Positions 17,410 to 24,798 of a DNA stretch of 24,951 nt are shown here, one piece after another. The notes beneath the pieces were generated by a model, which made no database searches, was not told the DNA's origin, and saw nothing but the letters and a program-made list of their open reading frames with translations. This DNA comes from DASPWV01 sp046727855 (lineage in GTDB: Bacteria; Acidobacteriota; Vicinamibacteria; Vicinamibacterales; UBA2999), in the NCBI GenBank assembly GCA_046727855.1, contig JBKPDL010000057.1:1-24951 (forward strand), written 5' to 3'. A program made the translations under genes and the position numbers. Every line of letters starts with the position of its first letter. Positions within the stretch are counted from its first letter, which is position 1.

Positions 17410-17974
17410 TCACCGCGCGACTGGTTGTCGCACACCAGCCAACAGCTCGAGAACGGCAGCATTGGTCCAGCCGAAACCCACCTGGTTCGCGCTGTATCCG
17501 AACGTGATATCTGCGGCGACGTCCGATTCGCGCCGCTGGAGATCGTACTTCTCGACGATCGTGCCGTGTTCGTTGAATTCCTTCGCGACCAGCGACACAA
17601 ACTTCATCGCGATTCGATCGGCGTCTTCGTGAAAGCCGTAACGACGCAGACCGTCAACCGCGATCAGTTGCAGCGGACCCCATCCGAAGGGCGCGTCCCA
17701 CTGGTTGCCGTCACCGTGGTGCAATGCGCTCCCGTGCTTCACCCGGTGCGATGTAAAGCAGCCACGGCTGGCCACGCGGGTGCGGCATCTTCGGCTCGGG
17801 CAATGCGTTCGGCAAGTCCTGATTCGATCGTGTCAGCGTGCTCCAGCTTTTCTTGATGTAGCCGCGAACGCGCTCGAGGAGCGCGTCATCAGGCAGACCC
17901 GGCCCGGCAATTGACGTGACGAAGGTCAGCGCCAGACATATTGCACGGAACCCAGCGATACGGCGGAGTTTCAT
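17410..17974 (-). pseudogene. treA: Trehalase (GH37-like) with its middle deleted
   Basis: On the minus strand an ATG at 17974 opens a signal peptide (MKLRRIAGFRAICLALTFVT) and the family N-terminus (VRGYIKKSWSTLTRSNQDL, PEPKMPHPRGQPWLLYIA), but that frame stops at 17711. In another frame, from about 17745 to 17410, comes the trehalase C-terminus: QWDAPFGWGPLQLIAVDGLR (GH37 signature-2 region), then GTIVEKYD, SDV and GYSANQVGFGWTNAAVLELL. GH37 enzymes are about 500-550 residues; only ~85 from the head and ~110 from the tail remain. The region holding signature 1 and most catalytic residues is gone, plus a frame change at the join. The intact enzyme would have split trehalose into two glucoses in the periplasm. 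This copy cannot. Confidence 0.78.
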
Positions 17975-17983
17975 AGTTCCGGA

Positions 17984-18463
17984 GTGACGAGCCCGTTTTT
18001 TCCCTCGTCGGCAAACACCAACGTGAACGGTCTCATTCCCGCGAACTTTTTCCTGACGAGCGCGTCCTGCGGGCGCTGCCACCGCGTCGCACCGAGCATG
18101 GACTGGAAGCGGCTGCCCGGCCGTTACACGCGATACGGGGACGTGAGACGACTGCTCGGCGTCACTGATGATCAGTTCGTGATTACCTCGGCCGGCGACG
18201 AGATTGTCCTGTCGTTTCCTGCCCCGCGACCTCTGCTGCCGGGATGGACTCGTACGTTCCTGCTGTATGCCGACGGATTCAGTAAGGAAATGAACCTTCA
18301 CTCTGCCACTCCCGACGATCTCGGGCCGCTGCCGTTTCATGCGATGACCACCTATCCGTATGGGCCGCCGCAGCAGTATCCCAATACGCTCGCGCATCGC
18401 CGCTATCGCGACGAAGACAATACCCGCGTGGCGCAGCCGACTGCCGCAACTGGAGATCGCTCG
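17984..18463 (+). pseudogene. Remnant of a large cytochrome c/CRTAC-like protein, middle deleted
   Basis: The open frame begins PFFPSSANTNVNGLIPANFF and then SASCGRCH, a CxxCH haem-binding site like those at the N-terminus of large acidobacterial multihaem/TPR proteins. Within ten residues it jumps to KRLPGRYTRYGDVRRLLG, DDQFVITSAGDEIVLSF, GWTRTFLLYADGFSKEMNLH and PLPFHAMTTYPYG. From memory, the latter resembles the C-terminus of acidobacterial CRTAC1/VCBS-type proteins. I infer that a long internal segment was removed, whether from one gene or two. No signal peptide or convincing start precedes it; GTG 17984 is just the first possible codon. The frame has no stop at the end and continues into the nitrilase head below. 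Confidence 0.5.
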
Positions 18464-18748
18464 ATGACGCCCATTCGCTATGCCGTCGCTGCCTGCCAGA
18501 CGGATCTGCCAAATCCGATCGATCGCGGCGGGATGCGCGAAAACACGGACCGTATGCTGGCGATGATCCAGTGCGCGGTCGAGGGAAGCGCGCCGTTCTT
18601 GCCCGTGCGACTCATTGCGTTCCCGGAATTCGCGCACGCGACGCCGGTGTTGCCCACCGTCGAAGAGCTGTTGCGAAAGCTCGCGGTGCCGATACCAAAC
18701 GAGCACACGGATCGCATCGCGCAGAAGGCACGAGAGCTGGACGTCTAG
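18464..18748 (+). pseudogene. 5' head of a carbon-nitrogen hydrolase (nitrilase superfamily), truncated
   Basis: ATG 18464, preceded by GGAG at 18452-18455, starts MTPIRYAVAACQTDLPNPID, the N-terminal strand of the nitrilase/amidase fold. Residues ENTDRMLAMI and then VRLIAFPEFAHATPVLPTVE follow, where the Glu of FPE is the first residue of the Glu-Lys-Cys catalytic triad. IPNEHTDRIAQKARE is the next helix. The frame stops at 18748 after 94 residues, while family members are about 270-370, so the Lys and Cys of the triad are missing. The next bases encode the middle of a PTS transporter in another frame. It is also in frame with the cytochrome/CRTAC remnant upstream, giving one 254-codon composite frame. 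Inactive as an enzyme. Confidence 0.65.
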
Positions 18749-18752
18749 AGAA

Positions 18753-19341
18753 TCGCGCGAAAGTGGGCGGCATCATGATCTCCGCCGCGCTCACGTCGTT
18801 TCTCACGGGAATCACGGAGCCGATCGAGTTTTCCTTCTTGTTCGTGGCGCCGCTTCTCTATGGCATCCACGCGCTTCTCGCCGGCCTTGCGTACTACCTG
18901 TGCATCGAGCTGGGCGTCAAGCACGGCATGACGTTCTCCCACGGCCTCATCGATTTCATCGTGTTGTTCAACCGCTCGACGCACGGCCGGACCCGAGGCT
19001 GACGTCGCTGCGACGGGCGCTCCTGTAGCCGCTGCGGCAACCGCACCCGACGAGTCGGATGCGGTCGCGATCGGCGAAGAGGCGCGCCGGGTGGCGCGGG
19101 AGATTACGGCCGCGCTCGGCGGGCCGACAAATCTCATCGTTCTCCAAGTCCAGGCGTTGACGCGACTGCGCGTGCGCCTGCGCGATGACGCTCTGCTTGA
19201 CGAGCAGCTCTGAATCGCGCCGCCGTGGCCGCGATCCTGCGTCTTCCAAGCGGGGCGCTTCACTTGATCGTCGGGCTGCAAGCACCGCAGGTCGCGGCGG
19301 CGGCGATCGATCTCCTTAGCGTTCAACCAGCACGGACGTAG
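18753..19341 (+). pseudogene. PTS sugar transporter EIIC-EIIB remnant (NagE/glucose family)
   Basis: From ~18753 the sequence reads VGGIMISAALTSFLTGITEP, then IEFSFLFVAPLLYGIHALLA and HGMTFSHGLIDFIVLFNRST, the C-terminal part of an N-acetylglucosamine/glucose-type EIIC membrane domain. The frame then shifts (~18985) to an Ala-rich linker and an EIIB domain: EARRVAREITAALGG and VQALTRLRVRLRDD, stopping at 19213. A further shift to AAVAAILRLPSGALHLIVGL completes EIIB, ending at 19341. Anchored on TRLR, the usual phosphorylated cysteine of DACITRLR is Ala here. Most of EIIC is missing. The intact protein would phosphorylate an amino sugar or glucose during import. Its end overlaps the end of the convergent GH31 gene by 26 bases. 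Confidence 0.72.
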
Positions 19342-21805
19342 CGGCAAAGTCGTCTGGTTGCTTCACAATCACAAAGCCATTGCCCGACAATGTCCAGCCC
19401 GAGGCCTGCTTAGCGAGTTCCTCGAGCGTAGGGTAGCGCGTGAGCGTATCCGAACCGCGGGCAACGCGGCGAGGCTCGCCGTCCCAGCGCACCGAGAGCA
19501 CGAGACTTCGTGTTGCTGGTCGGAACGGTCCCTCCGGCGCGGCGATGTCGATCGTCACCGCAGCGTCGCTGCGCGACTGACGGAAGCGGCGGCGCATCGA
19601 TTGCCCCTTTTCGTACGCCATTGACTCGCCATCGTCTTCGTAGAGGACGGCCTCGGAGCTCGGTGCCGGAAACACGTGGACCTCGAGCGGCTGGCCTGGC
19701 ATCTCGCCGGTATGCTGCACGACCGGCTGGCGGAAGATGAACGCGCCGCTACGGACGAAAATTGGGATTCTCTCCAGAGTCAGGGGCGTTCGTACGACAG
19801 CGCCACCGGTCAAGCGCGTGCCCGTCCAGAAGTCGTACCACTCACCTTTCGGTAGGTAAACCTCGCGGGTGCGGATTGCTTCGTGCAAAACCGGCGCGAT
19901 CAGCAGATCTCCACCGAACATGAACGCGTCGTCCAGGCCCCAGGTCTGTGGATCGTCGGGGTACTCGAGCATCAGCGGTCGCATTGCTGGAAGGCCGGTT
20001 CGAGTGGACTCCGCCATGACGTTGTAGATGTGCGGCAGCAGTTGGTAGCGCAACTCGATGGCGGCGCGATTGAAGGCCTCGTGCGTCGTGCCGTACGACC
20101 ACGGTTCCTGATCGGGCGTGCCGATCGCGGTGTGGGTGCGCATGAACGGATAGAAGACGCCGATCTGCAGCCACCGCGTGTAGAGCTCCGCTGACGGGGC
20201 GCCGGCGAATCCACCAATGTCGCTGCCCACGAACGAGACACCAGAAAGTCCCATTCCGGTGAGCATCGGAATAGTCGCGCGCAGGTGCTCCCATGTGCTG
20301 ATGTTGTCGCCAGGCCAGAGAGCAGACCAACGTTGCGCGCCGGCGTACGATGCGCGCGTCAGGACGAATGGCCGCTCGTCTGGGCGGAGACGCCGCAGTC
20401 CCTCGTGCGTCGACTGCGTCATGAGGAGTCCGTAGACATTGTGGATCTCACGGTGATCGGTGGCCTGGCCATCGCCGTTATGGCGCACATCGAGCGGCAT
20501 AGTTCCCGTCGGGTAGCTGAACACCGCGGGCTCGTTCATGTCGTTCCAGATGCCGCCAATCCCGATATCGGTGAGCGACTTGTAAAGCCCGCCCCACCAC
20601 TCGCGCGCAGCCGGCTTGCTGAAGTCGGGAAACACGCTCGGGCCAGGGTTTTTAGGGGCCTGGGACGGCCACACCGGCGCCTCGTAGACGGTGCCGTCAG
20701 GGTTCTTGACAAAATGATCGCCCGCCAGTCCAGTGTCGTAGGGCGGGTACCCGACTTGTTTCTTCGGGTGTGGGTCGACGATGGTCACTATGCGGAAGCC
20801 ATTGTGTCGAAGATCCTGCACGAGACGTGGGGGATCGGGAAAACGGTCGCGGTCCCACGTGAACGGGTTGTAGCCATCCAGGTAGTGGATGTCGAGCCAG
20901 ATAACGTCAGCGGGGATGCGTCGCTCGCGGAAGTTGCGCGCGATGAAACGCACACGCGAATCGGGATAGTAGCTGTAGCGGCACTGATGATACCCAAGCG
21001 CCCATCGCGGCGGCAGCGGCGGCCGGCCGGTCATCTCGGTGTAGCGCTGAATCACCCGCTTTGGTTCAGGACCGTAAATGACGAAGTAGTTCAGCTCGCC
21101 GCCTTCCGCGCCGAACGCCATCCGCCCCGGCGATGTGTGGCCGACATCGAAGTTGGAGCGGAACGTGTTGTCGAGAAAAATGCCGTGCGTGCGGCCACCG
21201 CGCAGCACCAGATAGAACGGAATCGACACGTAGATGGGATCCGTATCGCTCTCGTATGCGAAGGTGTCGCTGTTCCACATGGTGTAGCTATAGCCGCCGA
21301 GCATGCGGCCACGCTTGTTCAGTCGCCCCGTCTTCTCGCCAAACCCATACACCTGTTCGTCATCGCGGAGGCGCTTCCAGACCCTGACGGCGCTTTTCGA
21401 GTACGCGATTCCGCGCTCGGCGTCGTCTGCATCGAGGTCGTTGCCCGACGCGTCGGCAACAGAGATGCGAAACGGCCGATGCTGGATCGAGACCGTCAGC
21501 GACGGCGTCACGATTTGCGACGCGTTGCGGGTGACGCGGAGGTCGGCGCGCGGGTCGCCGAGTGTCCAGTTCACGATCGCGTAGGAATGATCACGTCCGA
21601 ATTCGCGGGATGGTGAGAAACGCACGCGTATGATGTCGGGCGCGGCCGCCGTGATCGAGACGATTCCCTGGGCGTTCCGGAACAGGAGACCATTGGCGAC
21701 CCGTTCGGGCGCCGGCATGTCACCGAGGGAGGCCCACTGGGCTGCCGCCGGTGAGGACGCCAGCAACAGCAGGGGGAGCACGAGGCTGCGTATGCGGGAC
21801 ATCAT
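19316..21805 (-). CDS. Exported GH31 alpha-glucosidase/alpha-xylosidase-family hydrolase
   Basis: The frame extends to 21862, but I place the start at ATG 21805 (or 21802) because it opens directly with a signal peptide (MMSRIRSLVLPLLLLASSPA, AAAQW), giving 829 residues. An N-terminal beta-sandwich (GFGEKTGRLNKRG, WNSDTFAYESDTDPIYVSIP) precedes a (beta/alpha)8 barrel with the GH31 landmarks: ALGYHQCRYSYYPDSRV, DVIWLDIHYLDGYNPFTWD, GGIWNDMNEPAVF (nucleophile Asp near 422) and WPGDNISTW (acid/base Asp near 500). GVSFVGSDIGGFAGAPSAEL follows, then C-terminal beta domains including DDGESMAYEKGQ. It is full length with no missing catalytic residue. It likely removes terminal alpha-linked glucose from oligosaccharides in the periplasm or outside; exact linkage preference is not readable. 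Convergent with the PTS remnant. Confidence 0.93.
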   Translation of the reverse strand: MMSRIRSLVLPLLLLASSPAAAQWASLGDMPAPERVANGLLFRNAQGIVSITAAAPDIIRVRFSPSREFGRDHSYAIVNWTLGDPRADLRVTRNASQIVTPSLTVSIQHRPFRISVADASGNDLDADDAERGIAYSKSAVRVWKRLRDDEQVYGFGEKTGRLNKRGRMLGGYSYTMWNSDTFAYESDTDPIYVSIPFYLVLRGGRTHGIFLDNTFRSNFDVGHTSPGRMAFGAEGGELNYFVIYGPEPKRVIQRYTEMTGRPPLPPRWALGYHQCRYSYYPDSRVRFIARNFRERRIPADVIWLDIHYLDGYNPFTWDRDRFPDPPRLVQDLRHNGFRIVTIVDPHPKKQVGYPPYDTGLAGDHFVKNPDGTVYEAPVWPSQAPKNPGPSVFPDFSKPAAREWWGGLYKSLTDIGIGGIWNDMNEPAVFSYPTGTMPLDVRHNGDGQATDHREIHNVYGLLMTQSTHEGLRRLRPDERPFVLTRASYAGAQRWSALWPGDNISTWEHLRATIPMLTGMGLSGVSFVGSDIGGFAGAPSAELYTRWLQIGVFYPFMRTHTAIGTPDQEPWSYGTTHEAFNRAAIELRYQLLPHIYNVMAESTRTGLPAMRPLMLEYPDDPQTWGLDDAFMFGGDLLIAPVLHEAIRTREVYLPKGEWYDFWTGTRLTGGAVVRTPLTLERIPIFVRSGAFIFRQPVVQHTGEMPGQPLEVHVFPAPSSEAVLYEDDGESMAYEKGQSMRRRFRQSRSDAAVTIDIAAPEGPFRPATRSLVLSVRWDGEPRRVARGSDTLTRYPTLEELAKQASGWTLSGNGFVIVKQPDDFAATSVLVER

Positions 21806-21958
21806 GCCGCCCAGTATGGTCGTCCACGCGCCGGCGAGGAAGACAATTTGGCCGTGGTACAAATTGCCGCCGTGCGCCGAAGTCGCGTGCGCTATCGACA
21901 GCCGCCGGTCATGCGCGACGGTCGCCGCAGCGTGTAGGGCGTGACGATTTGTTCAAGC

Positions 21959-22639
21959 TTAATTCGCCTCGAGACTCAGGCGGGCAATCACAACCATCCA
22001 GGCCGCATAAGCCAGGATCATGATGCGGTTGACGATACTGACAATGGTCCTGAAGTCGAATCCACCTGGTTGCTGAGCGAGGTTGTACAGCGCGAGCGTC
22101 AGCGGGAATAGCAGGAAACCCATCCAGGCTGCCACGGTCGCACAGCGAATGGTGCGTATGTTTGCTGCCCATTCGGGATTCTTCGCAAGATTGCGTTGCA
22201 GCAAGCTAAAGACAATCGGTGAGCTGGCGATCACGATGACGCCGGCAAGCCCGTGGAGCGAGGCATTCAAGGTCGGCGCCACGGTGCCGCGCTTCCATTC
22301 CGCAGGATCCAGTGGCAAGCCAAGGCCACCTGTGGAATCGTCGGGATAGAAGAGGCCGGCGCCAAGGTAGGCAATTGCGATTAGGAACAACCACCATTTG
22401 CCAATGCGCCCTCCCAACCCTTGCAAATCACCCTTGATGGCAATGCAGATCGCAAGAGATGCACCCGCAAGAGAGAAAAAGGCAAGCGACATGAGCCAGC
22501 CATATTGGCCGAGCTCGTATTCACTGATCAAATGGCCTTCGGCGTTGTATTCCGGTTCAAGGAAATGCAAAACCGCCAGGACCAGAAAAAAAAAGACTAT
22601 AAAACCAATGGTGATTCGCGCAGTAGTTTGTTTTTTCAT
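21959..22639 (-). CDS. DUF998 family integral membrane protein
   Basis: A 226-residue protein from ATG 22639, which is preceded on its strand by a strong GAGGAAAC ribosome site. Six hydrophobic segments are visible near residues 8-27, 48-67, 81-98, 125-145, 165-185 and 197-218. Between them lie conserved-looking polar pieces (ISEYELGQYGWLMSLAFFSL, GLFYPDDSTG, ASLHGLAGVIVIASSPIVFS), matching the DUF998 layout, which has no established function. Its start region is markedly A/T-rich compared with its neighbours (a run of nine A near 22586, and the TTAATG area), which may mean recent acquisition. It stands alone: the GH31 gene begins about 150 bases downstream in the same direction, and debris lies upstream. 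The 21806-21958 gap shows no clear promoter or terminator. Confidence 0.8.
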   Translation of the reverse strand: MKKQTTARITIGFIVFFFLVLAVLHFLEPEYNAEGHLISEYELGQYGWLMSLAFFSLAGASLAICIAIKGDLQGLGGRIGKWWLFLIAIAYLGAGLFYPDDSTGGLGLPLDPAEWKRGTVAPTLNASLHGLAGVIVIASSPIVFSLLQRNLAKNPEWAANIRTIRCATVAAWMGFLLFPLTLALYNLAQQPGGFDFRTIVSIVNRIMILAYAAWMVVIARLSLEAN

Positions 22640-23098
22640 GTTTCCTCATTAATGCATCTGCGGGCGCGGCGTGAGGAGAACCTGCGGCAACGGGCGGAGC
22701 AGCTCGCGCTGCACGAGGAGAAGAAGCGCTTGATCGCGGAGTGGATCGCGGCGCACGGCACGCTCGCGATATCAGCCCTGAGACGCGAGACGAGAGCGTC
22801 AGCGCGATCGACACGACATCATCAGCATCAGTGACTCTCGACGCCGAACATCGCGTTTGCCGACAAGATGCATCCCTGGTGCGCGACCCGGGCTCGTCAG
22901 TGCCGTCTAGGTTGACGATCACGAAACCTCGATCTGATTATTTGGGAAAACCAGCTCATGACAATGTTTATGCGGGTGAATCAGAGGCGCGCCCACTACG
23001 TGCGCCCATCATGGGGGTCGGATTAGAGAGACGCTCAGCGACCCGTAAAGCGTTGGGGCCTTCTGAGGACTAATCGGCATTGAGAGTTAGGTGTTGCC
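22640..23098. other. Gene-poor stretch with an unrecognised short coding-like fragment
   Basis: A plus-strand frame at 22652-22834 begins MHLRARREENLRQRAEQLAL then HEEKKRLIAEWIAAHGT. This is a charged helical segment that looks like real protein, perhaps the end or middle of a longer gene, but I cannot name the family. It decays into Arg/Ser-rich sequence after about 45 residues. From 22835 to 22950 I see nothing. Repeat copy A (22963-23011) follows. GTTAGGT at 23086-23092 matches an integron core-site consensus but has no partner. Confidence 0.4.
22963..23011 (+). repeat. Flanking direct repeat, copy A
   Basis: This 49-base element lies about 90 bases before the DUF1801 gene. It shares with 23698-23743 the ordered blocks AATGTTTATG, TCAGAG, GCGCCCAC and TGCGCCCA. 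The spacers between the first two blocks differ by one base, and the rest varies by scattered substitutions. Each copy contains two tandem units of roughly (T/G)GCGCCCAyYA. The two copies bracket the DUF1801 gene in direct orientation. Confidence 0.55.
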
Positions 23099-23500
23099 AT
23101 GCCAACAAAAGACACGAAACAGGGCGGCGCGATCGCGGGAAGCGTCGACGAGTACCTCGCGCGCCTGGACGAGCCGGAGCGCACGGCGCTGACGAGGCTT
23201 CGCGCGCAGATCAAGCAAGCCGCACCGAAGGCCACCGAACTGATCTCCTACCAGATTCCCACGTACCGTCAGCATGGGCCGCTCGTTCACTTCGCGGCAC
23301 AGCCGAAGCACCTTTCCTTCACCGTTGTGAGCCTGGACGTGATCAATGCCTTTCGCGACGAGCTGCAGGACTTCGACGTCTCCGGCCGCACCGTTCGGTT
23401 CTCCGCAAAGAGGCCGCTCCCGGCCACGCTCGTGAAGCGCATCGTCAAGGCGCGAGTGCAGGAGAATGAGGCCCGCGCGAACGCGCGAGTCCGCGCGTGA
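23099..23500 (+). CDS. DUF1801 domain protein (YdhG-like)
   Basis: A 133-residue cytoplasmic protein from ATG 23099; the ribosome site is weak (GAGAG/TAGG about 8-16 bases upstream). The DUF1801 pattern is clear: SVDEYLARLDEPERTALTRL, then IKQAAPKATELISYQIPTYR, HGPLVHFAAQPKHLSFTVVS, and FDVSGRTVRFSAKRPLPATL followed by a basic C-terminal helix. Length is normal for the family. The family's biochemistry is poorly defined; related proteins are called iron-chaperone-like, and I would not assign a role. It stands alone between gene-poor segments and is bracketed by a diverged direct repeat, suggesting arrival or retention as a single-gene unit. A 6-bp-arm inverted repeat at 23546-23564, without a T-run, is the only terminator-like structure after it. 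Confidence 0.82.
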   Translation: MPTKDTKQGGAIAGSVDEYLARLDEPERTALTRLRAQIKQAAPKATELISYQIPTYRQHGPLVHFAAQPKHLSFTVVSLDVINAFRDELQDFDVSGRTVRFSAKRPLPATLVKRIVKARVQENEARANARVRA

Positions 23501-23697
23501 ACGGTGGAATCGCGAGATTCTCCCGTGTACGCCGATCTGTTTACGGTCTGGTACCTGGCCAGACATGCGACCTCGGCAATCAACCGGAGACCGCACGCGA
23601 CTTTTCTGAGATCGACGGAGACTGACGTCGAGGTGTTGGTGCAAAAACAGGCGCAAATCGCGGGAATCCTCGAAATTTTTATCCGGAACGTGGGCTC

Positions 23698-23743
23698 AAT
23701 GTTTATGGACGTCAACTCAGAGTGCGCCCACCAGGTGCGCCCA
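23698..23743 (+). repeat. Flanking direct repeat, copy B
   Basis: Second copy of the element described for 22963-23011, about 200 bases after the DUF1801 stop. Its tandem unit is cleaner here: TGCGCCCACCA occurs twice with GG between. Confidence 0.55.
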
Positions 23744-24029
23744 CCACTAAGCGCTCACGAAGGCCCGCGACCGATGCATCCGACACGATTCCTGGGATTC
23801 GGCAAGAACCGAATCGCCGGTCGGGATGGGGTTTGTCAGTGCGGCACGGCCTGCAGGCGAACCAGCCACCCTCCTGTTAACAGCGAAAGACGGCGAGGCC
23901 GTCGCTGGACACAGAAATCTGGCGAGATCGGTCGCCAGGCGTGCGATCGTCGCGGCGACCCGGTGCGGCAGCTACGGCTGATTTCGATGCACTGGCGCGT
24001 CCCTGCCGTTTAACAGCATGGCTCCGGTC

Positions 24030-24076
24030 TCAGCGATCGCTGATTGGGTGGGCCGATCCTCGTCGAGGCGCCTCGA
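24030..24076. repeat. Pair of 14-bp perfect palindromes
   Basis: TCAGCGATCGCTGA (24030-24043) and TCGAGGCGCCTCGA (24063-24076) are each fully self-complementary and lie 19 bases apart, about 85 bases before the putative transposase head. They may be protein-binding sites or part of a mobile-element end. No function can be assigned by sequence alone. Confidence 0.35.
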
Positions 24077-24158
24077 GAGGATTGCGACCCCGTTGGAGAG
24101 ACTCAGATAGTCATCGCACACCGGGCCGCACGGGGTCTCACTCAGAAGAAGAGGACCC

Positions 24159-24407
24159 ATGGTCGCCGGACGCCCATCAGCACTGAATCGGAAGCAGCGG
24201 AAGGACTTGGCTCGGCGCCTGCGGACGCAGGACCCTGGGCTCGACATGGTGTACCGTATGTCACAGGTCGTGGCTATCGATACACACCAGATTCCAGACG
24301 AGCCGACCACTCGGCCTTCAGTGTCTCGAGTTCGGCCGCGAGCAGCTCGTTTCGCCTCGGCCGAAGGCCCTTGCCCGGAACGAACTTGGCGTGAAAATAT
24401 TGGCTGA
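24159..24407 (+). pseudogene. Possible 5' head of an IS110-type transposase
   Basis: A plus-strand frame from ATG 24159, with GAGGA just upstream, starts MVAGRPSALNRKQRKDLARR, then LRTQDPGLDMVY and QVVAIDTHQ. The pattern of a basic helix, then DPGLxxVH and AGIDVG, is how many IS110-group transposases begin. Here the middle is altered (VVAIDTH for AGIDVG) and similarity stops after about 45 residues. The remaining ~80% of a transposase is missing, so it is a relic if the call is right. The resemblance is partial and the identification tentative. Confidence 0.35.
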
Positions 24408-24483
24408 CGCCCCATTTGTGATCACGGTCGTTACCGAGTTTGTCTCGCAGGAACTCAACAATCGTAAAGTCGCCAGACTTCAC
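24274..24483 (-). other. Unrecognised protein-like fragment
   Basis: The minus-strand frame reads KSGDFTIVEFLRDKLGND, then KWGVSQYFHAKFVPGKGLRP, then a charged helix ending EWSARLESGVYR. It has the even composition of a real protein, not a GC shadow, but I do not recognise a family. It is open upstream past the GTG at 24483 into sequence where the neighbouring transposase remnant ends in another frame (TGA at 24480-24482). It is therefore probably a gene end joined to the transposase piece. It overlaps the putative IS110 head on the other strand; both cannot be intact genes. Confidence 0.35.
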
Positions 24484-24746
24484 GTGCTCAAGTCGTGATA
24501 GCTCTCGCCCGTGTCCCGCCGCACGATGCTGCGCAGGGCGGCGTTGGCTTCCAACGTCGTGGCATCAATTCCTACGGTCTTGCCGTTGACCAACCCGGCG
24601 TCAGCGAGCCGTTGCAGGACCCACGTGAAGACCGCTTCATGGGTTTCGACGTCGACCAGCCGGCGCGTGCGCGAGATCGTCGAATGATCCGGCGGTCCCT
24701 CTATCGATGCCTGTTTCGCGTCACGCCGTCGTTTGCCCATCGCCAT
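24480..24746 (-). pseudogene. Fragment of a DDE insertion-sequence transposase (IS1182/IS5-like)
   Basis: About 65 residues are clearly transposase: PPDHSTISRTRRLVDVETHE, AVFTWVLQRLADAGLVNGKT, then VGIDATTLEANAALRSIVRR and DTGESYHDL. The Asp of GIDATTLEAN is the first residue of the DDE triad. The stretch before it (MAMGKRRRDAKQASIEG) is not family-like, and the frame stops ten codons after RRDTGE. The N-terminal ~80-100 and C-terminal ~250 residues of a full transposase are therefore missing. Both ends appear to be deletion joints. No terminal inverted repeats were found. The second Asp and Glu of the triad are lost, so it cannot transpose itself. Confidence 0.75.
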
Positions 24747-24798
24747 CGGCGACAGTGTAGTACCAGGGATCGATCATGTCCATCCCTAACAGGCCGTA

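Larger units (their letters stand above)
23501..24158. other. 658-base stretch without a recognisable gene
   Basis: No frame here resembles a known family; long open frames on both strands look like by-products of high GC. It contains repeat copy B, the 10-bp palindrome CTGTTAACAG (23874-23883) and two 14-bp perfect palindromes at 24030-24043 and 24063-24076. Confidence 0.5.

Noticed and set aside
20285..21616. A 443-codon plus-strand frame opposite GH31
   Set aside because: Composition is typical of antisense to a high-GC gene, and the GH31 frame has all its catalytic motifs.
23080..23100. GTTAGGT at 23086-23092 as an integron attC core site before DUF1801
   Set aside because: It matches GTTRRRY, but no complementary RYYYAAC core or paired inner sites occur in the preceding 150 bases, no second core follows the gene, and no integrase is present.
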